Source: Aquatica leii
Lineage: Eukaryota > Arthropoda > Insecta > Coleoptera > Lampyridae
Direction: 5' to 3'
NCBI GenBank assembly: GCA_035610365.1
Contig: CM069436.1
Span: forward strand, 60,279,505 to 60,343,504
Length of the DNA: 64,000 nucleotides
This document shows, one piece after another, positions 9,689-21,149 of the stretch. The translations under genes and the position numbers were made by a program. The notes below the pieces were generated by a model. It searched no databases and was not told the DNA's origin. It saw only the letters and a list, made by a program, of their open reading frames with translations. How positions within the stretch are numbered: position 1 is the first letter of the stretch; every line of letters starts with the position of its first letter.

Positions 9689-10320
9689 TCATGCTTGCAC
9701 TGCTCGGATTTTGTCTGGTTTAGCCTTTACTTCATCTCTAGATACAACGTGGCCAAGGTATTGTACTTCTTTCTTAAATACGTGACATTTCTTTGGGCTC
9801 AGTTTGAGGTTTGTTCCACGAAGTCGCTGGAACACTTCTTTCAAATTGTTTAAGTGTTCCTCAAACGACCTTACAACCACAATGGCGTCGTCTACGTAAA
9901 CCAAGCACGTCTTCCAAGACAATCCGCGCAAGATGGTCTCCACCAAACGCTCGAACGTTGCAGGAACGTTACACAAACCGAAGGGCTTCACAGTAAACTG
10001 CCAGAAACCAGTTCTAATCGTAAAAGCTGTTTTTTCACATTCCTACCTGCCATTAACCACTCTTTAAGTCTAATGAGAAAACCACTGAGATCCTGACAGG
10101 GTGTATAACGTATCGTCAATTCTGGGTAAAAAATGGCTGTTTTTTTGGTTACGACGTTTAGCTCTCTGTAGTTTACGCAAAACCTCGTTGTTCTATCTTT
10201 TTTCTTTACGAGTACTACTAGGTACGCCCACGGGCTATTTGAAGGTTCAATCACGGCTTTTCTCTCCATATCCGTAATTATTTGTTCGGCTTCTTCTCTT
10301 TTCGCCAAAGAAGTCTGCAT
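9689..10320 (-). pseudogene. Ty3/gypsy reverse transcriptase
   Basis: Ordered RT blocks are present: VIEPSNSPWAYLVVLVKKKD, RFCVNYRELN, a degraded block A with CQDLSGF, FGLCNVPATFERL, and the active site LVYVDDAIVV with both Asp residues kept, followed by LKLSPKKCHVF and VQYLGHVVS. The two halves lie in different frames joined at about 9988-9991. The full minus-strand reading places it between protease and RNase H, as in Ty3 elements. Confidence 0.9.
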
Positions 10321-10461
10321 AGATTTTGTCGTATCGGCCGAGCGTCTCTAGTACTAATTTTATGTTTCACAACGTTAGTTCTTCCTTTGAAACCACTCTC
10401 CAGCACGAACACATCTTGATACTCTTAAATCAACACTTTAACTTTAGCCAGCTGGTTTTAG

Positions 10462-11040
10462 CTAAAGTTTTGGCATTTGGAGGTAAGAAAGTTCAATAGA
10501 TGTTGTGGGCACTTCTTCGTTACATTTCACGCATCTCACAATTTGAGATACAGACGTGCATTGGCCTATCACGATTCTCTTTTTCAACGTTACAGGATCT
10601 GAGTTCATTGGTTCACTCGGGACTATGTAGCCTTTCCAGAGATTTCCCTCCAGGCGTGTTATCGCCACACTTTCAGTCCTTGCAGGCAGAGTGACGTCTT
10701 CACTCAATAAGACTCGCACGAAAGGGAATTTATTTATTGTCAATCTTTAGGACATCGTTCTTCATATCCAAATAGAACCTATACTTCTTTATAACGTCTA
10801 TTCCCAAGATAACTTGATGGTCGAGTACTCTATTTTCTAAACCAATGGTTACTTTGACTTGTCCGTGAAGAGATATTTTTTGTCTGTCACCGTTCGAAGT
10901 CGTACTGTTACTAGTAATGTCTTCTCATTTTCCAATAACATGTCAGAACGAATGATAGTCTTCGTCGCTCCCGTGTCAACCAGTAACTGAATACTTCTTT
11001 CATTGATCTTACCATTGTAATAAATGCTATGCTATTGCTC
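10462..11040 (-). pseudogene. Ty3/gypsy protease and linker
   Basis: At about 10960-11000 the minus strand encodes IQLLVDTGATKTIIRSDML, a retropepsin active site (DTGAT). Downstream come LGIDVIKKY, the second conserved block of the protease, and a linker (10462-10743) with VTLPARTESVAI and GYIVPSEP, common between protease and RT in this group. At least one frame change separates protease and linker. Confidence 0.8.
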
Positions 11041-11089
11041 CATCAGCGATGCTATTTGAATTGTAATCTCCGGAACTTGACTAGATGAG

Positions 11090-12295
11090 ACTAACTTTTG
11101 TCTCTTTTGGTCAACTCGTTCCAAATTTTTGAGCGCTTTTGTTTTTGGGCTTAGTACGATATCGTCCTACATGGCTTATTTCACTGCTGTTTCAAGTCGT
11201 CTGTTTTCTTTCACGAAATATTCGTCGCGCTATCTCTTTAATGCTTTCTAGTCTCTGCGCGGGTACTTTTGCAGCACAGCAGAGTCTATGATCGTCTTGT
11301 TGCGATGCTTGTTTTGCTGCTTCAAACTCCAAAGCATGCACCAAAGCGTCGTCCAATGTCTTTAGTTGAGTTAACCGGAGAGACTGCTGTGTTTCGTTGT
11401 TTCAGAGGCCGTATACAAAGGTTTGAATACCCACCTGCTTCAAAAAGGTATCTGACGCTGTAGGATACGCAAGCCGTGTTAATCTGGCGATGTCAGCCTC
11501 AAACTCTTGATGAGTTTCGGCAACATTGTGAACCCGACTTTTAATTTCAGCTTGATACCCTTGTTGAAGATGAGCATCTCCATATCTTATTTCTAAACGT
11601 GAAATTAAAATTATGTAATTTTTTTCTAGGTGGCCAGGAACAGTTTCCAAGATTCCAAGAGCTTTTCCACGTAAAGATACTATTAAAGACATGGCTTTCA
11701 GTTTGTTGCTCTAACCATTTGCTGTAACTGCGGTTTCAAACTGCTTGTAGTAGGTTGACCATTAAACTTTACTATCAACATTTGGAGGTACAACTTTAGT
11801 AGTCGAGTGGTTTCTTCCTAATGATCCATTAATAAATCTTCTTTCGTGACGCTTCCTTCGCCGTGAAAATTCATTTGGTTTATTTTTTCTTCAATCAGTT
11901 TCGTTCTGTCTCCTACTGCTTCTATTTTGTCATTCACAGATTCGCAAATTTTTTCTTTTAAATTTAACATATTTGCTTAAGTTTTTTCTTGAATAATTTT
12001 AATTTGGTTTTCTATACTAACTTGTATTTGCACTTTAGTAGTCTGTATGTGATTTTCAATACTTGTTCGAATTTCTTATTTTAAACTTCTAGAATTTTTT
12101 CAACAATTTTTCTTCTATTTTTCTTGAATTTTCTTCCATTTTTCTAGAATTTTTTTCTATTTTCTGAGAATGTTTAGATAGTTTTTTTTCAGTTTTCTGA
12201 GAATTTTTGCGCATTTTCCTATTATTTTCTTTCATATTTTTATTCATCAATTCGAGAATTTCAAATATTTTTGAATTCATTTTAACTGCTTGCAA
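11090..12295 (-). pseudogene. Ty3/gypsy gag with N-terminal coiled coil
   Basis: The N-terminal part (12089-12295) starts with MQAVKMNSKIFEILELMNKN and continues as an Asn/Lys/Glu-rich repeat of about 9 residues (KIEKNSRKMEENSRK), a strong coiled coil. The core (11402-11692) has SLRGKALGILETVPG, RYGDAHLQQGYQAEIKSR and ADIARLTRLAYP, the retrotransposon gag domain. A further frame has LKTLDDALVHALEFEAAKQ. No CCHC knuckle was found. It would form the particle; several stops break it. Confidence 0.8.
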
Positions 12296-12487
12296 AATAA
12301 AAAAAATTTAAATAACAGTAAATTTTAATAATGCCCGACACTAGTTTAACGAAATGGAACAACTAAGATTAAACGCTAATACAAATACGTAAATCGCGAA
12401 CTAAAGTTTTATTTATTTACGCAATCAATGTTTTTATTACAATAAAAATCGCAAACAGCTAATTTATTTCTACGATTCTATTCGATA

Positions 12488-12504
12488 CCCCGCACTGACG
12501 CCAC
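12488..12504 (-). other. Putative primer-binding site
   Basis: Immediately inside the 5' LTR the minus strand reads GTGGCGTCAGTGCGGGG. It begins with TGG as expected for the complement of a tRNA 3' CCA end. The tRNA was not identified. Confidence 0.5.
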
Positions 12505-12934
12505 TATAACGTATATTATTACTACTAATTAATTTATTTATACTAGAAATATGTACACGTTTACAACTAACCGAACTAATTGAATCTAAGGATATTTAAT
12601 AAAAACACTTACACTAATTTATATCGCACTATCACTTACATGAAGATAAAGTCAGCGGATAACTTTAGTTTAACACTTATTGTTTACTTTAAAGTCACAT
12701 ACAAGGTTATACTCCGTATATTTATCTCGAACACACGCGTTTATCACTTATTTATTTAGACTTGAATAATCTTCTTAACACTGCCGTCTTCAAATTACTG
12801 GAATAACTGCCCTCTGATTCATTTTTGTTGCTTTTATATAATTTGACTATCTGTCGAGAACCTTCTATAGTCTTTCGTGTACGTTCTAGACGTGGATAGT
12901 AGCTTCGTGAATGCTCTCGAAACTGAACGTTTCA
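12505..12934 (-). repeat. 5' LTR of Ty3/gypsy element
   Basis: 430 bp, matching 7716-8134. Minus-strand ends are TGAAACGTTCA and CGTTATA. A TATATAAAAGCA-like box lies about 110 bp from its start, a plausible promoter. Confidence 0.9.
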
Positions 12935-15059
12935 ATAAGCTTAAATATAAAGAATAAATCTGATTTAAATGTTATTGATGTTACAAACTTAAAACTAAAT
13001 TTGTTTGAACTATTTACACAATTATTATAAATATAACTAATTTACTTAACATACACACAACACAACAAGCATTTAACAATTTAATAAAAACAAGCATTTA
13101 CTTTAATTCGTATATCACCGTCACTGTAGATTTATAAACACTGTCCACAGATAAAATAATTAATTACATTTATTTATACATGCCCGTAAAAACACCAAAT
13201 TCTTTTTTAAGATTGGGCGCAATTAGCTTTTATGTGTTGCATTATCTTTGACTAAAATATTCTATTTGTTTCTTAAATCGCTTCGAATATTCTTGAGGCT
13301 CGAAAATCTTTCAGTAATCTAACTAACTGAATGACATCTCATAATAAAAAAAACATTAATTTATTTAAAAAAACAAACATTTTGGAAATACTTCCATATT
13401 TAATAAGTTATAGTAATGTCTTCATTCACTTGCTATAATAAAGTTAAAAAATGTCTTAAACTTGTAATCAACAAATGCTTTTTAACACAATTTATTACAT
13501 TGTAAACTTGAACATAATGTGTTTTGTAATATTTAAAACTTTCAAGGCTTATTTACACGTAGTTAGAATCTAATGAAAATTTGTTCAACCAATTTATATC
13601 AATTTTTAAAAATATAATTAAGGTTTGATTTATTAGCGTTAAAGTAGCAATGGAATAATTATAACTGAATTACCATTTTACAATATTGACAAATTTGTTA
13701 TTTAAAAAAATATTGTACATGACGTGTCTAATCTATGAATTTTCCATTATTGTAATTGTGGTACTCAATTCTTCTTCTGTGTATTTGGTTTATTGTCTCT
13801 CTATGTCGCGGTAATGATGTAACATAAATTCCTTTTACGCAGAAAACCGCATAACTTTCCACAACACGCATTAAATGATACAACACAACGTTATGTGAAA
13901 ATTTATGCTTAGTTTATTTTTTCCAACTAACACGAAATCAGCAGTGTTTGTTTTAGTTTATAACGTTTCGATTTAATTAAAAAACGTTTTTGAATACTTA
14001 TGGGCAATAAGCAAATGTTAGGGTAAACAAAACTAAATTCAACAAACCATGTTAAAGCAATTACCAATTAAATTAAATCGATGATATATTTAATTCCCTC
14101 TTTATCCTGCGAAACAAAGCGAAAGGCAAGCAGATCTAACATTCCCGGTGGCCATCCCGCGGGAGAACAGCACAAATCCCAGAGGCTTGTTGGCTTTACC
14201 GTCATTTGTCTAACAGCTGTTCACATATCGTCAAATTACGTCATTAGAGTTATTGTCGATTGTCTGCCCCTATTATTAAATGAATTCAACCCTAATGCAC
14301 CTTGAGTTTGTTTAATCATTTTTACACGTATGTGTTGCTTTATTTATTAAATAGTAATTGTGATTTAATTATGTGTTTACATTATTATAACGACCTACAG
14401 TATTATAATAATGTAACAATTAAAAGTTTTTTTTTAAATGTAGAAACTTTTATTTGATCACAGTTTGGTTTGCTAAAAATATTTATTTGAAAAATCAATC
14501 TGGTTACGACCATTAAGGATATAATTTATAATAATAAAAACATTTGTAAAAAAACCTTTATCTAATTTTTGAATAATTTTTTTAATGACTACAAAAAACA
14601 GAAACTAAAAAAGTTTTAAAAAAATGATTACAGATTTGTATTGGCAAATATTGTTTTATTTTATGTACTACTAAAACTGTTTTTAGACCTGGGAATTAAT
14701 CCAGTAACACTAGTTTGTGGAACTAAAATATTCATCTATTTTAGTTTTAAAGTAATTCATACTCAGTCAAAACGAAGATAATAATATCTTAATATAAACT
14801 TAATAAAACTGTTTTCCATACAATTCTCTTATATAAAAATATATTTTACTTTTATAAAATTATAAATTAAAAAAAAAATTCTTAAAAGTCAAACTAAAGA
14901 AGCTGAAATTTGTCATAAAAAATAAAGTCCGTAACACTTAAAAGGTTTAATTTGAAAATACACACAAAAACGACACAAAAAGAAAACGATAACAACTTAA
15001 CTAACAAAGAGGTAACATACATCTTACAATATCATAGTCTTATATTTTTGAACCATTGG
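12935..15059. other. Gene-free AT-rich interval
   Basis: No coding region, tRNA or element end was supported. A GC-richer patch at 14100-14300 stands out from its surroundings but has no recognisable domain in any frame. Confidence 0.5.
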
Positions 15060-15078
15060 CGTAGGTACACACAGAAAA

Positions 15079-15300
15079 TCAATTCCTACCTTTAAAACAT
15101 AACGCACGGTTGCATGTCCCTTTCAGATACCGTAATAAACGCTTAGCCATCGCCCAGTGTTCATTTTGAAATCGTGAATTAAACTGACTTAGGTGACTGA
15201 CTGCATAGGCAATTTTCGGTATTGTGCAGACCGCCAAATACATCAGTGACCTAATCAAAACTTTGATATGGTACATTACTCACTACACTATCATCACTAT
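15079..15300 (-). pseudogene. Copia RT-RNase H junction
   Basis: Reads VLIRSLMYLAVCTIPKIAYA and LSQFNSRFQNEHWAMAKRLL, then RYLKGTCNRALCFKG. This is the GSLMYL..TRPDI block preceding copia RNase H. The RNase H catalytic domain proper is absent. Confidence 0.85.
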
Positions 15301-16200
15301 AGCTGAGCTTACTACTCTCAACCAAAAGGGTTGACACAGGGTTAGCATCTTTTATCCCAAATTTGCCTAATACATGCTCAATATAACCCCGTTGACTAAT
15401 TTCGATTTTATCCTTTCCCTGTCTGATATCTATTCCTAGAAAATGTCTTACTGGTCCAAGATCTTTTACGTCAAACTCATTTGTCAAGGAAATTTGTATC
15501 TTTTCTTTTTCAACATAACTGTTTGACAACAAAAGGAAATCATCTACATACACAGCAACGATTGTTATACTATCTTTTACAGTTTTTAGATAAACACATG
15601 GTTCAAACTTGGACTTCTTAAAATTAAATCTAATTAAAATTTCCTCAACTTTCCTATACCATACCCTAAATAACTGTTTTAGACCGTATATGGTCTTTTT
15701 CAACAAGCAAACTTTGTTTTCATTCCCACCGTACTCTTCAGGCTGTTTCATATATACTGCACATCTAAAGTGCCGTGCAAAAAGGCTGTTTCAACGTTAA
15801 GATTATCAATTTGCATATTATATTTTATTGCTACGACTAACAATAACCTTAAACTACTAAATCTTATTACTGGTAAAAACGTTTCTACAAAGTGTACTCC
15901 ATATTATTGAGTAAATCTGTTTGCGACTAACCTAGCCTTAAATTTTTGCTTTTTATCACAGTCGTATTTAACTTTAAATACCCATTTGTTTTTGACAATA
16001 TTCGTGTTAAGAGGCCTATCAACTAATTCCCACGTATTATTTTTACTTAAAGGTTCCAATTCAGACCTAATTGCCTCTTCCCACATAGCCGCATTATCAT
16101 AATTTCTAGTCTCCACTAAAGTCAAAGGTTCATCTAAATTCATGGAGGCATAGAAAAATTCATAATCATCAAGTACTACAGGGGGTTTTCTTTGTCGCGA
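15251..16200 (-). pseudogene. Copia reverse transcriptase
   Basis: Starts with MWEEAIRSELEPLSKNNTWE and KWVFKVKYDCDKKQKFKARL (15904-16150), then after a gap in frame VCLLKKTIYGLKQLFRVWY, the active site VAVYVDDFLLLSNS with both Asp present, and LGIDIRQGKDKIEISQRGYI. The part that holds the DVKTAFLNG block (15750-15900) is out of frame. Broken but recognisable through its full length. Confidence 0.9.
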
Positions 16201-17460
16201 GAGATACCTTCTTTGATCGACGTCTTCTGTTTGATCATCCCGGAGGAATCTCGTAGCGGCAGTTGTTGTTAAAGTCTCGTTGTCACCATTAGCCATAACT
16301 TCACTCACATCTAATACTTCAGTTGTATCTATAAGTTCTTTGATAACTTTTTGTGAATTTGGCACAGTGGTTTCTGCATCACTAACTATTACACAAAGTT
16401 TTTCAATGGGTTTTGTAGGATTGCTTGAAACAACTGTCAAATTGTCACTGCATTTACTACATTCACTCTTGTCCTCATGGTTAACAACATTCACATCAAA
16501 TCTTTCGTTTTTGAACACAAGATTTCGACTTCTGACCACTTTGCCTTCTTTTGGGAACCACACCCGGTATCCGTCTCTTTCGCCACAATAACAAAATATC
16601 TACGAGCATTTTTTTTGTCCCATTTGTGTCTTCTCTCTTTGGGAACATGGACAAAACATTCAGTTCCAAACACTTTCAATTTGTCCAGAGCTGTATATTC
16701 ATGACCATTCCATAACTCATGAGGAGTCTTGTACTTTACCAAAATTGGTTAAGTACGATTCAAAACAAAACTACTGTATTTATGGCTTCTGTCCATAACT
16801 TCTTAAGCAAATTCTTTGAATGAATAATGGATCGTGTACCTTCCAATAACGTCCGGTTTTCGCGTTTGGCACACCCGTTCTGCTCTGGTGTATACGGCAT
16901 ACACATACGAAAATGAACACCATTGCCTTCAAACAACTTTCTGACTTCCTTATTGTTGAATTCGCCTACCCCATCACACAGGAAAGTTTTAATTTTGATG
17001 TCTGTTGTTTTACATTCAAGTAGACCTTTAAACAACCTGTTACTTCATTCTTCTGTTGTAGTAAAAACACTCGCCGAAACTTGGAGAAATCATCCTTTAA
17101 GCATAGAAGATATCTAAACTTCCCAATTGAGGCATTCTCTATCGGCCCACACAGATCTGCGTGAATGAGTTCACCGGCAGAAGTCGGACGACTTTTTCTC
17201 TCATAAAAGGTTGCTCTTTTATGATTTCCAAAAACACAACCTTTACAGAATTCTTTGTTTCCAATTGGTGCTTCAATTCCATTACGTTCCAGCACATTTT
17301 TCACGTGATTTTTGTTCTGGTGACACAACCGTTCATGCCATACTTGTAAGGCATCCTTTTGATATGCCAACAATGCTTGTTCTAGCTCACAAGTTCTCAT
17401 GTTGAGTGAGTACAAGCCGTTGACAGTTCTAGAACCAGTTATCCTCACCACACCGTTACA
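16201..17460 (-). pseudogene. Copia integrase
   Basis: The pre-integrase zinc block is WHERLCHQNKNHVKNVL with CKGCVFGNHKR. The core follows as LIHADLCGPIENASIGKFRY (first Asp), a degraded CDGVGEFNN (second Asp; RSDNGGEF in the family) and EQNGCAKRENRTL with the catalytic Glu. Then come PHELWNGHEYTALDKLKVFG and a hydrophilic linker (15904-16563) before RT. It would insert the cDNA. Frame breaks lie near 17035 and 16750. Confidence 0.9.
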
Positions 17461-17599
17461 ATCTGCTATAAATTCATAGGCTTTGTTTATTACACTTCCT
17501 ATCGTAAAAAGATTCTTCGATATCTACATTTATCGATCCTTTTCCGTAGGCAAAAATGATTTCTTTATTTCCAACCTGGATCTGCTTAGGTGTTGCAAA

Positions 17600-17860
17600 C
17601 TCTTCAAAATTTAAAAAAAATATTTCTTAAACTTTGTCATGTGAGCTAAAGCTCCAGAATCTGCCAACCAGGTTTCTGCCTCCTCCGCGATATCGGAGTT
17701 ACAAATAAATGCATCACCACATGGCTTGCTTCGGTGTTCATTTTTGTTTGTTTGGAGTTTGTTTTTTTTTTGTTTTAATTCTTTGCGAAATGACCAACGT
17801 CATGGCATTTTAAGCATTTAAACACAAACGTTTCTTTGTTCTGTTTTGAATATACCTTAG
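17600..17860 (-). pseudogene. Copia protease and CCHC knuckle
   Basis: The minus strand gives FKCLKCHDVGHFAKN followed by a stop where the last Cys of a CCHC knuckle should be, and at about 17640-17690 ETWLADSGALAHMTKFKKYF, a copia-type protease active site (DSGA). Gag and protease are separated by a frame change. Confidence 0.75.
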
Positions 17861-18004
17861 AAGCTACAACAGCTACAGCTTCTTCCTGCTTTGAAACAAT
17901 CAACATTTCCAGCAATAAATTAATTGTTCTGTCGGCCACAGGAACTGATTCCTACATGCTCTTAAACTCAAAATATTCAGAAGGCAATGTGAACATCACT
18001 CGAC

Positions 18005-18484
18005 TCATAAGCAAAAGGTCAGGTTATTAATTTTCACAAACCTCTCTAGTTCATCATTCAATTCGTAAAATATCTTTCGCAATTTTCCAACATGTGTCGT
18101 TACATTATCCAAAAGATTTTTACTGATCTTAAAGAATTCGTTCATTAAACGATCAATTCTTTGTCCAGAAGTTTGTTCATATACACAACTTGGTTTCTGC
18201 CATGTCTTATATGAGTTACTGCATGTGGCAGTTAGTTCCGAATTAGCATCATTGAAAGCACCCGCAATAACTAATTGTGCTAAAACGTCTGATTTTTTAA
18301 ATTCTTTGACCTTTTTAACAAAATCCGGTCCTTCTCGTTTGTCTTCGTCAGTAACAGGCAGCTTATTTACAACAGTGATATTATAGTGTAAATCATGATA
18401 GGTTAATAGAAGCTCTATTTGACGCTTCCATTTACTCCAGTTACTAGCCCCTTCAAGCTTCTCTATTTGAGTTTTAAAAGTCAT
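18005..18484 (-). CDS. Copia gag N-terminal region
   Basis: A 159-residue open frame starting MTFKTQIEKLEGASNWSKWK, then LLTYHDLHYNIT, and YKTWQKPSCVYEQTSGQR with LMNEFFKISKNLLDNVTTHV. This is the UBN2-type gag of copia elements, where W..W....LL and a conserved W in the TW..L block occur. The start ATG is the first of the element. It ends at a stop (18005-18007) before the zinc knuckle. Confidence 0.85.
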   Translation of the reverse strand: MTFKTQIEKLEGASNWSKWKRQIELLLTYHDLHYNITVVNKLPVTDEDKREGPDFVKKVKEFKKSDVLAQLVIAGAFNDANSELTATCSNSYKTWQKPSCVYEQTSGQRIDRLMNEFFKISKNLLDNVTTHVGKLRKIFYELNDELERFVKINNLTFCL

Positions 18485-18921
18485 TCTTTAAAGCAATGGA
18501 AAAAAAAAACAAGCAGCTTAAGACAAAATAAAAGCACATGTGGTAACAACTTCTCAATTCACAAAAATATATTAACAAAATACAACAAATGAATAGTTAC
18601 TGACCAAACAATCAAAAATTGTTTTTGTTCCAATACCTAAGCGACACCAATTTTAACAAGAAAACCCTAATTAAAGAAGTATTTCATATCTATAAAACAA
18701 CTGTATTAGATACTAATTTATGCAGTCAAAACAATAGCCAAAATCTCAAAGATTAAGCTAATATACTACGATTATCAGAAAGGAGTAGGGTAAGTAGGAG
18801 AGTTTTGTAACAGGAGAACAAGTACTCTTTGCTGACCTACATAAAGGAGTGGGTGGACTCACGTATCAGACACATATGAAGAAGAGTCCTCCTACACAGA
18901 GGAGTGGGTTTACCTATATAT

Positions 18922-19038
18922 TGTTAGAATTTGTATCAAAACATTGCTACGCACCACGTATATAAAGCATGAAAGCCATTAAGCATGAATGTAGTGACTA
19001 TCATTAAATAAAGTCAGTTTGTGCTGAATATTCTAACT
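18922..19038 (+). repeat. Short copia LTR (5')
   Basis: Starts TGTTAGAAT and ends ATTCTAACT, contains TATATAAAGC and ATTAAATAAA in promoter and polyadenylation order. It lies about 100 bp before copia gag sequence on the same strand. No matching 3' LTR was found. Boundaries are estimates from the inverted ends TGTTAGAAT/ATTCTAAC. Confidence 0.6.
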
Positions 19039-19059
19039 GACCACATCCCTTTGCCCAAT

Positions 19060-19755
19060 GCCACGTGTTAAAAAAATTGTGTTGTAATTGTTGGAATGCA
19101 CAAGTATTGCTAGTAGTTATTTAGTAAATGTACCGACGTTAAAAAGTCATGAAAATTACGACGAGTGGACTTTTGCGGTTAAAATTATTGCAAAAATGCA
19201 TATTCGAAGAAACTACGGATGACGCTAAAACCAAGCTGATCTTAACGATCGATACTTTTGTTTATGTGCATATTAGACAATCGAAAACAGAATGACACAG
19301 GTTTTACGACAACAATTTCGTTACTGTATGGTTTGATTTTCGTACGCTAGGATAATTGTGAATCAATGGCGTCGTATATAAACCAAATTATCGAAACATG
19401 ACAAAAGCTAAGAGGTAATGGTTTTCCCATAAGCAATGAGTGGATTGGATCGTTGTTATTAGCAGGATTATCAGAAAAATATTCGACAATGATTATAGTG
19501 ATCGAACACTCCGCAATTTCTATAACGGCAGACTCTATCAAAATAAAGTTGTTGGATATGGAAGTTGATGTCGGCAAGTGAGGAAGCGGTTTTGCTAGTA
19601 TAGTTAAGCTTGAAAAAAGAAACATTCTGTCGGTAAGAGTAGTAACTTTGAAACCTGAAATGTTTTAAGTGTAAACAATTTGGTCGTTACAAGAACAAAT
19701 GTACTAATATCACAGAAAATAGAAATAAAAGTGATGAGAAGCAAAGTGAACGCTT
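19060..19755 (+). pseudogene. Copia gag, plus-strand element
   Basis: Translation across frames gives VNVPTLKSHENYDEWTFAVK, LTIDTFVYVHI, EWIGSLLLAGLSEKY-like residues and ITADSIKIKLLDMEVD, the classical copia gag order. It ends in a zinc knuckle CFKCKQFGRYKNKC in which the conserved His is Arg. Many frameshifts show it is old. Confidence 0.75.
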
Positions 19756-20500
19756 TTAGTGCAGTGTTTTTGAGTTTTAACAAAGAAGATTGGTATGTGG
19801 TTTTTAACGCAAGTCAACGAAGATTGGGTTAAAATTATGGTGGCATGTACTGAACACACAACTATTACGACAGTTGTGGGAAACAAATGCTATGAAATTG
19901 TTAAAAATATGTTATGTACCCGCATTGACAACAAATCTGCTTTCAGTGAGTCAGTTAATTAAAAACGGAAATACAGTTCAATTTGAAACAAGATGTAAAA
20001 TTTATAATAAAGAAATTGCAGTCATTGGAATGGCGGAAATAATTGGATGTGTATATAGATTAATGTTAAGAATCCGAAAAATGTTTGTTAGCTACATAAG
20101 AAACAGCGTCCAGTAATACATGGCATTGTAGATTTGGTCATATCAATTCTGAAGATTTCAATAAAATAAAAAACGGTAATATACTACAGGGTTTATCATA
20201 CACAAATAAAGCACAAAGTAGGCTATGAAACTGTGTCATTTGTTTTGAGGGTAAGTGTGGTCACGTTTATCATTTACCCACACTGGTACGAGAGCTCAAG
20301 AACTGTTACAAATCATACATCCAAACGTTTGTGGACCGATAAAAAATCGATTAGTTGGTGGTTCCAGATATTTTCGAACCTTTACTGATGATTTCAGTAG
20401 AATGATATTTGTGTATTTTTTTTAAATGAAAGATCAGGTTTTTAACTGTTAAAAAAAATTATAGAGCATCTCAGAAAAACAAAAGCATTCTAATATATAA
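19756..20500 (+). pseudogene. Copia protease and integrase N-terminus, plus-strand element
   Basis: FLSFNKEDWYV occurs where DSGAS should follow, but the active site is replaced. An 80-residue open frame (19874-20116) has LLKICYVPALTTNLLSVSQL. Then come WHCRFGHINSEDFNKI, NCVICFEGKCGH, VCGPIKNRLVGGSRYFRTF and TDDFSRMIFVYF, the pre-integrase zinc block and first part of the core. Recognition fades after about 20500; no second catalytic Asp or Glu is present. The RT fragment at 35090-35490 is a candidate continuation. Confidence 0.8.
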
Positions 20501-20560
20501 ATGTGTTTTTGCCGTTTTTGCTAATCCGACTGGTCCTGGAATTTTAACTACCAAATTATG

Positions 20561-20875
20561 TTATTTAGTTCGAGAACTAGGTAGCGGGTGCTTACTCCAT
20601 TTGGTTTTCTTATTTTTTGCCAGAAATGTTGGACTGTCTAGATTTTCTTGAGTTAAAGGGTCGTCTTCTTGCTCCGTGTTAGAATTATGAGCGCTTTCAC
20701 GGACTTCATCAACCTCACTATCGCTATCTTCTTCTGCATAAATTTTATTTACTACATTATTTTCATTCATTGTTTCCCATGCTAAAAAGATAAAATGCCT
20801 GATTGTAACTATATTTTGATAAAATGTTTTTGTATTTTCACAGCTTTGCGGATCAGTCTGGAAAATTTTCCGCAA
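20561..20875 (-). pseudogene. piggyBac-type transposase N-terminal fragment
   Basis: A 104-residue frame: an acidic, Ser/Asp/Glu-rich stretch (AEEDSDSEVDEVRE) followed by LDSPTFLAKNKKTKWSKHPL and SSRTK. An acidic N-terminus followed by K.KW..HPP..R is typical of piggyBac-like proteins just before the DDE domain. The catalytic domain is missing at the 20560 end. Confidence 0.6.
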
Positions 20876-20884
20876 AGCTGTGGA
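20838..20884. repeat. 15-bp inverted repeat hairpin
   Basis: TTCACAGCTTTGCGG (20837-20851) and CCGCAAAGCTGTGG (20870-20883) are inverted copies around an 18-bp spacer that ends in the palindrome GGAAAATTTTCC. It may be a cruciform or a scar of inverted duplication. Confidence 0.7.
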
Positions 20885-21149
20885 AATAGAAATAGAAAAA
20901 CATCCATGTAATATGAACCGAAAAGACGGTTTAAGAGGTTGGCTATTAGTATTACATCCTCTAAGACAAAGATCAACCTTCTTGGAAAGAACACAAACAC
21001 TTACTCCAAGTAATAACGAAGGAAGTCAAGCGGTAACGAAAAGATATTTCCGTTAATTATGCTAATCGCTAATAATATAAGTATCGTCACTTACACTTTT
21101 TTCTTCAGTGATACTTACTGGTAAAGATAAAGTGTATTATTTTTCAATT

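Larger units (their letters stand above)
7716..12934 (-). mobile_element. Ty3/gypsy LTR retrotransposon, internally rearranged
   Basis: Two LTRs bracket, on the minus strand, gag, protease, RT, RNase H, a truncated integrase and a non-retroviral 3' segment. A primer-binding-site candidate TGGCGTCAGTGCGGGG follows the 5' LTR (12488-12504), and a purine tract AAGAAAGGTGTAG precedes the 3' LTR (8135-8147). Flanks are ATAT and ATAA, a possible decayed 4-bp duplication. Most frames contain stops. The LTRs differ at many positions, so the insertion is old. No envelope gene is seen. The integrase catalytic core is absent. Confidence 0.9.
15060..18484 (-). mobile_element. Ty1/copia retrotransposon, minus strand
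   Basis: Gag, protease, integrase, RT and the beginning of RNase H follow in copia order on the minus strand. The frame is broken in about nine places but long stretches (159, 161, 219 and 166 residues) are open, so it is younger than its neighbours. No LTRs or PBS were recognised at either end, and RNase H stops after about 65 residues, so the element is truncated. Confidence 0.9.

Noticed and set aside
7716..12934. Envelope gene in the gypsy element (errantivirus type)
   Set aside because: No signal peptide, transmembrane or envelope motif between RNase H and the 3' LTR; that space is filled by the integrase stub and macrodomain-like segment.
14081..14305. 74-codon frame in a GC-richer patch
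   Set aside because: No recognisable protein features in this or other frames; the patch is noted only as composition change.
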